A program made the position numbers and the translations under genes. This document shows positions 29,415 through 37,554 of a stretch of DNA of 61,156 bases, piece after piece. Positions within the stretch are counted from its first letter, which is position 1; every line of letters begins with the position of its first letter. This DNA comes from an uncultured Kiritimatiellota bacterium. Lineage in GTDB: Bacteria; Verrucomicrobiota; Kiritimatiellia; RFP12; UBA1067. The DNA lies in assembly GCA_934635385.1 (NCBI GenBank), contig CAKTZI010000024.1, positions 1 through 61,156 of the forward strand. Reading direction: 5' to 3'. The notes under the pieces are model-generated. The model made no database searches. It was not told the origin of the DNA and was given only the letters and a program-made list of their open reading frames with translations.

Positions 29415-29947
29415 TTCTCGGTGCGCGCGTGGCGCACGTGCAGGAGCTTCGGACGGCGTTGGCGCAGGCGAAGGCTGAGAACGCGGCACTGCGCGACGAG
29501 AACGCCGCGTTGAAGGCGCACTTCGACTTTGCGCTCTTGGCGGCCGAAGACCTGCGGAACCTGCCGCCGAGCGGCCGCCTGGAGATCTGGGACGGCTGGA
29601 ATCTCATCCTCGGCGCGCAGCGGGTCGCGAAGGATCGTCCGGCTCTTCTCGCGCAGGCGAAGGCCCGCTTGGCGCAGCCGGAGGCGGCGGAGCTGCGCAT
29701 CTGGATCGTCTTCGACGGTGCGGACGAACACGTCATGCAGGACGGGCGTCTGCGCGTTTCCTACACGGGCGGCACCGGCGCGCACCGGGCCGACCGCCTG
29801 GTCATCGCCTTCGTGCGCATGGCGGCGTATCTGGGGCTCGCCGACCGCCTGTCGGTGCGGACGAACGACAAGGACTTCGCGCGCGATGTCCGTCGGCTCT
29901 GTCCCTTGTCTCCGCTGGAGTCGGCAACCTCGGCGAAGCAAATTTGA
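29396..29947 (+). CDS. NYN/YacP-like putative RNase with N-terminal coiled coil
   Basis: 183 aa from ATG 29396 inside the end of lspA. Residues about 10-45 form a coiled coil (ELRTALAQAKAENAALRDEN). The rest resembles the YacP/NYN PIN-like nuclease fold: IWDGWNLILG near the first conserved Asp/Asn, LRIWIVFDGADEHV, and SVRTNDKDFARDVRRLCP with the acidic TNDxxF near the end. In such proteins the acidic residues bind metal for RNA cleavage. The identification is from motif order only. Its TGA stop doubles as the TG of the next promoter. Confidence 0.6.
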   Translation: MDAQDLILGARVAHVQELRTALAQAKAENAALRDENAALKAHFDFALLAAEDLRNLPPSGRLEIWDGWNLILGAQRVAKDRPALLAQAKARLAQPEAAELRIWIVFDGADEHVMQDGRLRVSYTGGTGAHRADRLVIAFVRMAAYLGLADRLSVRTNDKDFARDVRRLCPLSPLESATSAKQI

Positions 29948-29953
29948 TATACT
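29945..29953 (+). promoter_or_regulatory. extended -10 promoter of the GH2 gene, overlapping an upstream stop
   Basis: TGATATACT; the TGA is the stop codon of the NYN gene. The start codon of the GH2 gene is 28 nt beyond, after AAGGAG. Confidence 0.7.
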
Positions 29954-29981
29954 ACTCCAAACATCCAAGAAGGAGAAACAA

Positions 29982-31862
29982 ATGTCGGAAAAGGTTCAGG
30001 AAAAAGTTCTGCTGGCGGCGACGCTGCTGGCTTCGTGCGTCACGGCGGCGCCGCTGACGACGCCGTGGGGCGAGAAGGTGACGAGCGAGAACGCCTGGCG
30101 CGAGTATCCGCGTCCGCAGATGGTGCGCGGCGGCTGGACAAACCTGAACGGCGACTGGGACTACGCCGTGACGAGCGTCACGAACACGCCGGGGCGTCCC
30201 GAAAAGTGGGACGGCAGGATCCGCGTTCCGTTCGCGATCGAGTCCGCTCTCTCCGGCGTCGGACGTCTTCTGCAGCCCGACGAGTTCCTCTGGTACACGC
30301 GCACGATCAACTGCGCGAAGCGCCCCGGCGAGCGCATCCTCCTGCACTTCGGCGCGGTCGACTTCCGCGCGCAGGTCTTCGTCGGGCATCGCGAAGTGAC
30401 GGACGTGCCGCATGAGGGCGGGCAGAACCCGTTCACGCTCGACATCACCGACTATGTGGCGGACGGCACGAACGAGCTCACGGTCTGCGTGTGGGATCCG
30501 ACGGAGGCCTTCGTCAATTCGCGCGGCAAGCAGAGTTTCGAGCCGAAGGGCTGCTACTACACGCGCGTCTCCGGCATCTGGCAGACGGTGTGGCTGGAGA
30601 ACGTGCCGGAGACCTACGTCGCGGGCTACACGGTGACGACCGACATCGACAAGGGGACGGTCAGTTTCGCGTTTGACGTTCGCAGTCCGCGCTTCAACCG
30701 TCCGGAGGTGACGGTCGAGGTCGCGGGTGTCAAGGAGACGACCGTCAACGGCGAAGTGACGCTCACGCTGCCCGCGCCCGTCCGCCTGTGGTCGCCGGAT
30801 GCGCCGAACCTCTACGACTTCACGGCCGCGTGCGGCGCGGACACGGTGAAGGGTTATTTCGGGATGCGCAAGATCGAGAAGCGCCGCGACGCGAAGGGCG
30901 TTTTGCGCTTCTTCCTCAACAACGAGCCGGTCTTCCTGATGGGCACGCTCGACCAGGGCTGGTGGCCGGACGGCCTCCTCACGCCGCCGTCGGAGGAGGC
31001 GATGGCGTTCGACATCCGGACGCTGAAGGACTGCGGCTACAACATGATGCGCAAGCACATCAAGGTCGAGCCGGCGCGATACTACTACCTCTGTGACAAG
31101 ATGGGGCTGATGGTCGTGCAGGACCTGCCGAGCGGCGAGCACAACTGGAAGTGTCCGCAGGAGGCGAAGACGACGGCGCGCTACCACCTGCAGCGCCAGG
31201 AGCTGAAGGAGATGATGGACGCGCTTCAGACGTTCCCCTCGATCATGATGTGGTGTCCCTACAACGAGGGGTGGACGCAGCCGGGTGCGTTCCTGACGCA
31301 CGCGACGCTCGACTTCGCGCGGGACTACGACCCGACGCGCCTCGTGAACGGGCCGAGCGGTTGCTGGGACTGGGAGGGCGGGCACCTCCTTCCGACGGGG
31401 TGGGTCGCATGGACGAACCGCGTCACGACGGCGCACCGTCCGGCGGGCGTCTGCGAGGCGGCGGACACCGTGGATGCGCACCTCTATCGGGGGCCGGCGA
31501 TGTTCCCCGTGAACGACCGCCGGATCTCGTTCCTCGGCGAGTTTGGCGGCCTCGGGCACCCCGTCGAAGGCCACCTCTGGAAAGTCCAGAAGGACGGCAA
31601 GGGCAACTGGGGCTACGGCGGCATCAAGGACACGGCAACGCGCGAAGGGCTTGCGCAGACGTACGTCGGGCTGATCGACAAGGTGGCCGACCTCGCGGCG
31701 CAAGGGCTGGGCGGTGCGGTCTACACGCAGACGACGGACGTGGAGGTCGAGATCAACGGCCTCCTGACCTACGACCGCAAGGTGCTGAAGTTCGACCCCG
31801 CCGTGCTGAAGGCTGCGCACGAGAAGGTCTACCGGGCATTCACGGCGGCGTCCCGACCGTAA
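29982..31862 (+). CDS. secreted GH2 family glycoside hydrolase
   Basis: 626 aa. Start fixed by AAGGAG and by a signal peptide (KVLLAATLLASCVTAA). Domains follow GH2 order: jelly-roll sugar-binding domain (about 35-190), immunoglobulin-like domain (about 200-290), TIM barrel (about 300-620). Catalytic acid/base Glu in MWCPYNEGWTQ and nucleophile Glu in SFLGEFGGLGHP. The C-terminal domains of long GH2 beta-galactosidases are absent, so it is a short member, perhaps a beta-glucuronidase/galactosidase-like enzyme of unknown substrate. Exported to the periplasm or outside; the Cys in the signal peptide (ASC) also allows a lipoprotein. Confidence 0.85.
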   Translation: MSEKVQEKVLLAATLLASCVTAAPLTTPWGEKVTSENAWREYPRPQMVRGGWTNLNGDWDYAVTSVTNTPGRPEKWDGRIRVPFAIESALSGVGRLLQPDEFLWYTRTINCAKRPGERILLHFGAVDFRAQVFVGHREVTDVPHEGGQNPFTLDITDYVADGTNELTVCVWDPTEAFVNSRGKQSFEPKGCYYTRVSGIWQTVWLENVPETYVAGYTVTTDIDKGTVSFAFDVRSPRFNRPEVTVEVAGVKETTVNGEVTLTLPAPVRLWSPDAPNLYDFTAACGADTVKGYFGMRKIEKRRDAKGVLRFFLNNEPVFLMGTLDQGWWPDGLLTPPSEEAMAFDIRTLKDCGYNMMRKHIKVEPARYYYLCDKMGLMVVQDLPSGEHNWKCPQEAKTTARYHLQRQELKEMMDALQTFPSIMMWCPYNEGWTQPGAFLTHATLDFARDYDPTRLVNGPSGCWDWEGGHLLPTGWVAWTNRVTTAHRPAGVCEAADTVDAHLYRGPAMFPVNDRRISFLGEFGGLGHPVEGHLWKVQKDGKGNWGYGGIKDTATREGLAQTYVGLIDKVADLAAQGLGGAVYTQTTDVEVEINGLLTYDRKVLKFDPAVLKAAHEKVYRAFTAASRP

Positions 31863-31878
31863 GGAATCGGTTTGCGCG

Positions 31879-33240
31879 ATGGATCCAGCCGTTCTTGAGG
31901 TCGCCCGCCGTGTGCGGGACGCGGGCGGACGCGCACTCCTCGTCGGCGGATGCGTCCGCGACGGGCTCTTGGGCGGCGCGCCCAAGGACTTCGACTTCGA
32001 GGTCTACGGCCTTTCGCCCGAAAAGCTGAAGACGACGCTCGCGCAGGCTTTTGCGCTCGACCTCGTCGGCGCGTCGTTCGGCGTCCTCAAGATCAAGGGG
32101 CACGACATCGATGTCGCCCTGCCGCGCCGTGAGACGAAGCTCGGCCTCGGGCACCGCGCGTTCGAGATGGCGCCGGATCCGAACCTGTCGCTCGAAGAGG
32201 CCTCGGCGCGGCGCGACTTCACCGTCAACGCGATCTACCGGGATCCGCTGACGGACGAGATTCTCGACCCGTGGAACGGGCGCGCCGACCTTCAGCGGCA
32301 CAGGCTTCGCCATGTCTCGCCGCATTTCATCGAGGATCCGTTGCGCGTTCTGCGCGGCATGCAGTTCATCGCGCGTTTCGGGCTGCGTCCGGTGCAGGAG
32401 ACGATCTGCCTTTGCCGCACCATGACGCCGGAGGGCCTGGCGCCGGAACGTCTCATGGGCGAATGGTCGAAGCTGCTCGTGCAGGGCCTCTGGATTTCAC
32501 ATGGACTCGCGTTCCTCCGCTCTGTCAACTGGGTCGACTACTACCCGGAACTGAAGCGGATCATCGGCTGCCGTCAGGATCCCGAATGGCATCCCGAAGG
32601 GGACGTCTGGAACCATACGCTCGACTGTCTCGACCGCTTTGCGCATCGGCGGGACGCGGAACATGACCCGAAGGACGAGGCTCTGCTCGTCGGACTGGCC
32701 GTCCTCTGCCACGACTTCGGCAAGCCGTACTGCACGCGCTATGATCGGAAAAAAGGGCACATCCGCTCGCTCGGACATGACGAGGCGGGCGTCGCGCCGG
32801 CGACGTCGTTCCTGCGGCGGCTCACGCGCGAGGAGCGGCTTCTGCGGGACGTGCCGGCGCTTGTGCGCCTGCACATGCGGCCGTATGCGATGTGGCGCGC
32901 CCAGTCGTCGGACGCGGCGATCCGGCGGCTCGCGACGCAGGTGTGCAGCATCGAGACTCTCGTGCGCGTCGCGGCGGCGGACAACACGGGCGACGAGGCG
33001 TGCCAATGGCTGCTGTCCGCCGCGCATCGGCTCACGGTCGAGGCCGCCGCGCCGAAGCCGCTTGTGCAGGGACGCGACCTGATTGCGCGCGGCCTTCGTC
33101 CCGGCCCTCAGTTCGGCGAGATTCTGAAGCGCGCCTACGAGGCGCAGCTGGACGGCAAGTTCTTCACGACGGCCGAGGGACTGGCGTTCGTTTCGTCGCG
33201 CCTCGAATCGACCGGCCCTGCCGTTCGGCACGGTTTTTGA
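31879..33240 (+). CDS. cca: CCA tRNA nucleotidyltransferase with HD domain
   Basis: 453 aa. Class II nucleotidyltransferase head with LLVGGCVRDGLLGG and the metal-binding DFDFEVYG, then RRDFTVNAIYRDP and the RNA-binding segment FIEDPLRVLRGMQFIARFGL. A C-terminal HD phosphohydrolase domain follows (LAVLCHDFGKP). Adds or repairs the 3' CCA of tRNAs. The HD domain gives 2',3'-phosphatase activity in E. coli Cca. A poly(A) polymerase role cannot be excluded from sequence. Starts 16 nt after the GH2 gene. Its TGA stop forms the TG of the next promoter. Confidence 0.9.
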   Translation: MDPAVLEVARRVRDAGGRALLVGGCVRDGLLGGAPKDFDFEVYGLSPEKLKTTLAQAFALDLVGASFGVLKIKGHDIDVALPRRETKLGLGHRAFEMAPDPNLSLEEASARRDFTVNAIYRDPLTDEILDPWNGRADLQRHRLRHVSPHFIEDPLRVLRGMQFIARFGLRPVQETICLCRTMTPEGLAPERLMGEWSKLLVQGLWISHGLAFLRSVNWVDYYPELKRIIGCRQDPEWHPEGDVWNHTLDCLDRFAHRRDAEHDPKDEALLVGLAVLCHDFGKPYCTRYDRKKGHIRSLGHDEAGVAPATSFLRRLTREERLLRDVPALVRLHMRPYAMWRAQSSDAAIRRLATQVCSIETLVRVAAADNTGDEACQWLLSAAHRLTVEAAAPKPLVQGRDLIARGLRPGPQFGEILKRAYEAQLDGKFFTTAEGLAFVSSRLESTGPAVRHGF

Positions 33241-33246
33241 TATAAT
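33238..33246 (+). promoter_or_regulatory. extended -10 promoter of the Bat genes, overlapping the cca stop
   Basis: TGATATAAT; its TGA is the cca stop codon. The next start codon is 24 nt beyond, with no strong ribosome-binding site between (GGAAATCGGAAATCAG lies there). Confidence 0.7.
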
Positions 33247-33270
33247 GAAGCGGAAATCGGAAATCAGTCT

Positions 33271-34185
33271 ATGTTAGCGATGCTCTTTTTCGCGGCCGTT
33301 CTCTTCGAGACCTCGCAGGACGGCGTTTCGTTCAAGGTCGAGTCGGAGACGACGCAGGTCGATCCGGCGCGCAGCGTCTTCCTGCGCGTCGAGCTGATGG
33401 CGGCGGCCGACCGCACGGCGACGCTCCCTGACCTGCGCGACCGCGTCGTCGGCTTCTCGCTCGCGGAGGATTTCGCCGAGGAGCCCGTGCGCGCGGCGGA
33501 CGGCTCGACTGTGCAGGTTGCGAACTGGCGGCTCGTGCCCGAACCGTGTGCGAAGGCCTACAAGATCCGTCCCTTCGTCGTCAAGGCTTCGCCGAAGCTG
33601 CTCTCCTACCAGTCCGACGACGGCAAGTTCTCCTTCGTCGGCGGGCCGATCGCCTTTGAACCGCCCGCTGCGCGCGAGCCGGTGACGGGCGGCATCGAGA
33701 CGGATCCGCAGAAAGACCTGCCGCCGCTCAGCTGGCGGCTCGTCGGCCTCGCCGCCCTCGGTCTGCTGGCGCTGGCTGCCGTCGTCGCGGGGCTTGTCGC
33801 GCTCGTGCGGCTCGTCGCGCGCAAGGTCAAGGAGCATCGCATGAGCCCGATCGAGCGCGCGTGGGTCGAGCTGGACCGACTCCTCAAGAAGGGCCTGCCG
33901 GGACGCGGACGCTACAAGGACTTCTACGTCGAGCTGACGATGGTCGTGCGCCGCTACATCCAGCGCAAGTACGGCGTCAAGGCCCCGCACCTGACGACGG
34001 AGGAATTCTTGCGCGACCGTCGAATTGCCGAATTGTCGAATAATCGAATTGCGGAGCTGAAGGCGTTTCTGGAAAGCGCGGACATGGTGAAGTTCGCGGG
34101 TGTCCAGGCGACGCCGGAGATGGCGGACGCGGCGACGGCCTCGGCGCGTGGCTACCTGAAGGGTGATGCGGAGGACGTGAAATGA
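33271..34185 (+). CDS. Bat-operon membrane protein (BatD/DUF4381-like)
   Basis: 304 aa. N-terminal signal/anchor (MLAMLFFAAVLF), a beta-rich periplasmic domain (about 15-140) like the start of BatD, one membrane helix (about 152-178, WRLVGLAALGLLALAAVVAGLVALVRLV), then a cytoplasmic helical domain with RGRYKDFYVELTMVVRRYIQRKYG and TTEEFL, the signature of DUF4381-like proteins. These accompany MoxR ATPases and VWA proteins in bat operons, of uncertain function. Residues RRIAELSNNRIAEL (about 250-263) come from an AT-rich repeat. Stop overlaps the VWA gene (ATGA). Confidence 0.72.
   Translation: MLAMLFFAAVLFETSQDGVSFKVESETTQVDPARSVFLRVELMAAADRTATLPDLRDRVVGFSLAEDFAEEPVRAADGSTVQVANWRLVPEPCAKAYKIRPFVVKASPKLLSYQSDDGKFSFVGGPIAFEPPAAREPVTGGIETDPQKDLPPLSWRLVGLAALGLLALAAVVAGLVALVRLVARKVKEHRMSPIERAWVELDRLLKKGLPGRGRYKDFYVELTMVVRRYIQRKYGVKAPHLTTEEFLRDRRIAELSNNRIAELKAFLESADMVKFAGVQATPEMADAATASARGYLKGDAEDVK
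34018..34052 (+). repeat. AT-rich element inside the Bat-operon gene
   Basis: CGTCGAATTGCCGAATTGTCGAATAATCGAATTGC matches the left arm of the carB palindrome (TCGAATAATCGAATTG words). It encodes NNRIAEL in frame, where CarB has NNRITEL. The surrounding gene is strongly GC-rich. Confidence 0.75.
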
Positions 34186-35228
34186 GCTTTGCCAATCCGT
34201 GGTTTCTGCTGCTGTTTCTGCCGCTCGGCTTCGCCGCGTGGCGGCTGTTGCGTCGCGGCCGCAAGCGCGGCATCCGCTTCTCGGCGGTCTCGCGACTGCC
34301 GGCCCAAGCGGCGGGCTGGCGCGCGCGCGTCGCGGCGCTGACGCCGTTCATCCTCCTTGCGGGGCTTTCGCTGCTCGTTCTCGCGGCGGCGCGGCCGCGC
34401 ACGTCGCTCGCACGCGAGCGGAAGTCCGTTGATGCCATCGCCATCGCGATGACGGTGGACGTCTCCGGCTCGATGGACGCACTGGACTTGACGCCGAAAG
34501 GCGAGCGGTTCTCGCGCCAGACGACGCGCCTCGCCGTCGTGAAGAAGCTTTTCGCCGAATTCGTCGAGAAGCGGCCGGACGACCTCATCGGCCTCGTCAC
34601 GTTCGGCGGCTACGCGGCGACGCGCTCGCCCCTGACGGCTGACCATGCGGCGCTCCTGAACGTCCTGCGGGGCGTCGAAATCCCGTCCGTCGCGCTGGAT
34701 GCGCAAGGCCGCGCCATTTCAGGGGACGAGCAGATGACGGCCATCGGCGACGGGCTCGCGACGGCGCTCGCGCGGCTGAAGGACGCGAAGCCGAAGACGA
34801 AGATCGCGATTCTGCTGTCGGACGGCGTGTCCAACACGGGCGCGGTCGAGCCGGACGAGGCGGCGGCCGCCGCCGTAAAGATGGGCGTCAAGGTCTACGC
34901 GATCGGCGTCGGCACGCGCTCCCGCCGCACGCCGATCATCGGGCGTGACTTCTTCGGTCGCGAGGTCGTGCAGTATGCTGACATGACGTTTGACGAAAAG
35001 CAGCTGCGGTCGATCGCGAAGAAGACGGGCGGCACGTACTTTGCCGTCAATGACCGAGACTCGCTGGAGAAGGCGCTGGACGAAATCGACCAGCTGGAGA
35101 CGACGCGGCTGGACGCGGACGTCTTCAACCGCTGGCGCGAGCACTTCGTGCCGTTCCTTCTCGCGGGTACGCTCCTCGTCCTCTTCGCCGTCTCGCTTTC
35201 GATGTCCGCAACGCGGCGACTGGCGTAG
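34182..35228 (+). CDS. BatA-like VWA domain membrane protein
   Basis: 348 aa. N-terminal hydrophobic segments (about 6-25 and 50-68), VWA domain (about 85-290) with the MIDAS motif DVSGSMD and TFGGYAATRSPLT, then a C-terminal membrane helix (about 322-342). This is the BatA/BatB layout. These proteins form an inner-membrane complex with MoxR-type ATPases, linked to stress tolerance; mechanism unknown. Coupled to the BatD-like gene (ATGA). The MoxR ATPase gene is not in the window. Converges on the regulator gene with only about 34 bp between. Confidence 0.85.
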   Translation: MSFANPWFLLLFLPLGFAAWRLLRRGRKRGIRFSAVSRLPAQAAGWRARVAALTPFILLAGLSLLVLAAARPRTSLARERKSVDAIAIAMTVDVSGSMDALDLTPKGERFSRQTTRLAVVKKLFAEFVEKRPDDLIGLVTFGGYAATRSPLTADHAALLNVLRGVEIPSVALDAQGRAISGDEQMTAIGDGLATALARLKDAKPKTKIAILLSDGVSNTGAVEPDEAAAAAVKMGVKVYAIGVGTRSRRTPIIGRDFFGREVVQYADMTFDEKQLRSIAKKTGGTYFAVNDRDSLEKALDEIDQLETTRLDADVFNRWREHFVPFLLAGTLLVLFAVSLSMSATRRLA

Positions 35229-35262
35229 GCATTGTGCGACTGCCCGGAAGCCGTAAGGGTTG

Positions 35263-36441
35263 TCAGACGCTGCGCCAGGCGCGCATCGACTGCCCGAAAT
35301 GCCGCCTGAACAGGGCCTTGAGCGTGTTGGGGTTCTCCCAGCCGCAGTCGGCGGTGACCTGGTCGATCGTGTCGCCGGTTGCGCGCAGGTGGCGCTTGAC
35401 CTCCTCCAGCCGGATGCGGATGATTGCCTCGTGCACGGTCTCGCGCTGGAGTTCCTTGAACCGCAGGTCGAGGAGCGAGCGCGAGACCTTCAGGTGGCGG
35501 GCGACGTCCGGCACGGAGACTTTTCGCGTCGCGTTGCGTTCGATGAAGGCGAGCGCGCGCTGGATCATCTTGCCCGTGTGGGAGACCGGGACGGTCGAGC
35601 CGCGCAGGACGACCTGCCGGACGCCGACGAGGACGACGCTGTCCGTCGGCGGACGGGTTGCGCGTGTGTGCGCCATGGCACGGTCCAGCAGCTGCGCGGC
35701 CACGCGGCCTTCGCGCTTGAAGTCCGGCTGGATGGACGAGATCGTCGGCTCGGCGTTCTCGCAGAGGATCGGGTCGTTGTTGACGCCGAGAAGGCCGATG
35801 TCCTTCGGGATGTCGAGGCCCGCGTCCCGGCAGGCGTCGATGACCTCGTAGGCTCGGTCATCGCAGGCGGCGAGGATGCCGCAGGGCTTCGGCATCGTGC
35901 GGAGCCAGGCGCGAAGCACCGACTTGCTTTCCGTCTGGTTGCGGAAGTGCGTGCTGTCGAACATGCGGGCGATGAAGCCGGCTTTCTCCAGCGCATCGCG
36001 GAAGCTCCGTCCGCGCGCGCGGCTCCAGTCGTCGTCCGTCGGATAGCCGACGAAGCCGTAGCTCTTGTATACGCCCTGCTGGAGAAGCGTGTTCGCCGCC
36101 GTGCGTCCGACGGCCTCGGCGTCGCTCTTGACTGTCAGGACGTCCGGGCGCGCGGCGAACGCGGCGGACTCGACGTTCATGAGCACGGTCGGCAGGGCGG
36201 TGTCCGCGAGGGCGCGAAAGGCGTCCTCGGCGCCGGGGAGGCCGACGATGAAGCCCGTCGCGCCGCGTGCGATCTCCTTGCGGACGGTCTCCGCCGTGAA
36301 CTCGTGGAGGGTGCGGTAGATGGCGAGGTTCCAGCGCGGGCCTTCCGAGAGATATTCGAAGATGCCGTTGAGCTTGTCCTGTCCGGCGATGCCGGCCAGG
36401 CGCAAGGCGACGACGACGTGCTTTGTTTTCGGGCTTCTCAT
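35263..36441 (-). CDS. XylR-like transcriptional regulator (LacI-type sensor plus AraC HTH)
   Basis: 392 aa; start at the ATG encoding MRSPKTKHVVVAL (36441), since the upstream extension is promoter. Residues about 10-275 are a periplasmic-binding-protein-like sugar sensor (FVGYPTDDDWSRARGRSF, GILAACDDRAYEVIDACRDA, LGVNNDPILC). About 285-390 are an AraC-type double HTH (SVPDVARHLKVSRSLLDLRF and VTADCGWENPNTLKALFRRH). The layout is that of E. coli XylR, an activator of sugar-use genes. Likely target: nearby secreted glycosidases. A -10 lies 8 nt before the start, so it is likely leaderless. A second regulator of this type is at 49.2 kb. Confidence 0.85.
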   Translation of the reverse strand: MRSPKTKHVVVALRLAGIAGQDKLNGIFEYLSEGPRWNLAIYRTLHEFTAETVRKEIARGATGFIVGLPGAEDAFRALADTALPTVLMNVESAAFAARPDVLTVKSDAEAVGRTAANTLLQQGVYKSYGFVGYPTDDDWSRARGRSFRDALEKAGFIARMFDSTHFRNQTESKSVLRAWLRTMPKPCGILAACDDRAYEVIDACRDAGLDIPKDIGLLGVNNDPILCENAEPTISSIQPDFKREGRVAAQLLDRAMAHTRATRPPTDSVVLVGVRQVVLRGSTVPVSHTGKMIQRALAFIERNATRKVSVPDVARHLKVSRSLLDLRFKELQRETVHEAIIRIRLEEVKRHLRATGDTIDQVTADCGWENPNTLKALFRRHFGQSMRAWRSV

Positions 36442-36449
36442 CGGCAGAA

Positions 36450-36458
36450 AGTATAGCA
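36450..36458 (-). promoter_or_regulatory. extended -10 promoter of the XylR-like regulator
   Basis: On the minus strand TGCTATACT, 8 nt before the ATG. The gap (TTCTGCCG) has no ribosome-binding site, implying a leaderless transcript. Confidence 0.65.
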
Positions 36459-36535
36459 AATTATGGAGCAGGCCGAAAGGCGGGGGCACAGTGTTTCCGA
36501 GGTTTGGACGGGGGCAACCTATCAGAAGCAATGCG

Positions 36536-36541
36536 TATAAT
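36536..36541 (+). promoter_or_regulatory. orphan promoter with ribosome-binding site facing repeat copy B
   Basis: TATAAT, preceded by ATGCG as at the rfbD promoter and followed 5 nt later by AAGGAGG (36547-36553). Nothing recognisable begins downstream; instead the dispersed repeat starts at 36574. It may be the remains of a gene displaced by the repeat. Confidence 0.5.
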
Positions 36542-36573
36542 ACCGCAAGGAGGGGGACGAGAGATTATCGTAG

Positions 36574-37013
36574 TCGCTTGCCGACGTGCGGTGCGCTTCG
36601 GGGCAACGGTGCTCGCGCTTCCGGGCGGACGACTTGGGCGTCCTGACGACCGTGCGGCGACCGCGAGGTCAGCCGCAGGCCGCAGTCCTGCCCAACTCGT
36701 CTCGCTCGGCGACTCGGCCGTCCCGCCCGCTCCTCACGCAACGTCTTGTCCTGTGCGTCGAGAACTATCCCAGACTTCCGCTATTTGTCGCAGATCCTGG
36801 CGAAGCGGCGACGCCAGTCGCCACTGGCCCGGAGGAGCCGACAGTCGCACGAGAGGACGGAGAGGATCGCCCTTCGCCTCTGGGATTTCGCTTGCCGAGA
36901 CGCATTCTGCCGAGGGGAATGGCTTGTCACGTTTGATAGGCTGACGTGTGGCGATGGCGGCGATTCCTCGAAGGACGGTTCGGGCGATCTGTCGGGCCGA
37001 CGGGCCAAAGATG
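36574..37013 (+). repeat. dispersed repeat, copy B (about 440 bp)
   Basis: Matches copy A from TCGCTTGCCGACGTG onwards, lacks the middle about 245 bp of A, and resumes matching in about 36714-37013. It retains the inverted ends GGCCCGGAGGAGCCGACAG (36826-36844) and CTGTCGGGCCGACGGGCC (36989-37006) and the core ACGGTTCGGG (36975-36984), preceded by a small hairpin (TCCTcgAAGGA). It fills most of the 670-bp gap between the regulator and the MFS fragment. Between 37014 and 37090 nothing else is seen. The strand given is arbitrary. Confidence 0.85.
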
Positions 37014-37092
37014 CCGCCGTCCGACGCAAGGGGGATTGTGAAATCGAATAGGTTTATTTGGTGAAACGAAGATGGTATTTCCGGCGGCGGTT

Positions 37093-37101
37093 TGCTACAA
37101 T
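37093..37101 (+). promoter_or_regulatory. extended -10 promoter of the MFS fragment
   Basis: TGCTACAAT, ending 10 nt before the ATG at 37112, with no ribosome-binding site between; likely a leaderless start. Confidence 0.6.
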
Positions 37102-37111
37102 ATCCCGTGTG

Positions 37112-37342
37112 ATGACGGAAAAGGGACAGATGCCGGTCGGATTCCTCCTCGCGATGGCGGGGCTGGGCGGGCTTTTGTACGGAATCGACTTCGGCACGAT
37201 CGCCGCCGCGATGCCGTACATCCGCGCGCTTAAGCTATTCTCGGACGCCCAGCTCAGCGTCGTCGTCGGGGCGGTGCTGTTCGGCGGCATCGCCTTCACG
37301 CGTCGGCGGTCGACGAGCGTGGCGTCCCCGTCCCTCTCGTAG
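37112..37342 (+). pseudogene. 5' fragment of an MFS sugar transporter
   Basis: The first about 60 residues read like a sugar-porter MFS protein: MPVGFLLAMAGLGGLLYGID forms helix 1 with the usual GGLLYG, and LSVVVGAVLFGGIA forms helix 2. After FGGIA (about 37295) the frame leaves the family and runs to a stop at 37342 in sequence that belongs to an opposite-strand transposase-like gene. The rest of the transporter, including the expected signature loop and ten more helices, is absent from the window. The promoter is intact. Disrupted by insertion, deletion or a misjoin. Confidence 0.7.
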
Positions 37343-37516
37343 GCGTAGAACTTGCGCCTCACCGTCCCGAACCCCCGGCCCGTGCGCGCCGCGACCTGCC
37401 GCATCAGCCGTGCCCATGCGGTCGACGAAGAACTGCATCTCCGCCGACGTGATCTGCCGGCTCTCCTCGAGCTCCTGCACCCAGTCGCGCTCGGTGTATT
37501 TCGGTGTCGTCTTCAT
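37297..37516 (-). pseudogene. N-terminal remnant of a Mu-like/rve-type transposase, frameshifted
   Basis: Reads MKTTPKYTERDWVQELEESR onwards from ATG 37516, then needs a one-base shift near 37400 to continue as MRQVAARTGRGFGTVRRKFY and DATLVDRRRV. The HTH-like GTVRRKFYAYERDGDATLVDRR resembles the DNA-binding start of Mu-type and other rve transposases (the x-aLvdrrr pattern). It stops at about 37297, exactly where the MFS gene fragment breaks off, so the catalytic core is missing. The identification is by motif only. Confidence 0.5.
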
Positions 37517-37554
37517 GTCTCGTCAGGCCTTTCGTTCTGTGCTATCCACGGATT

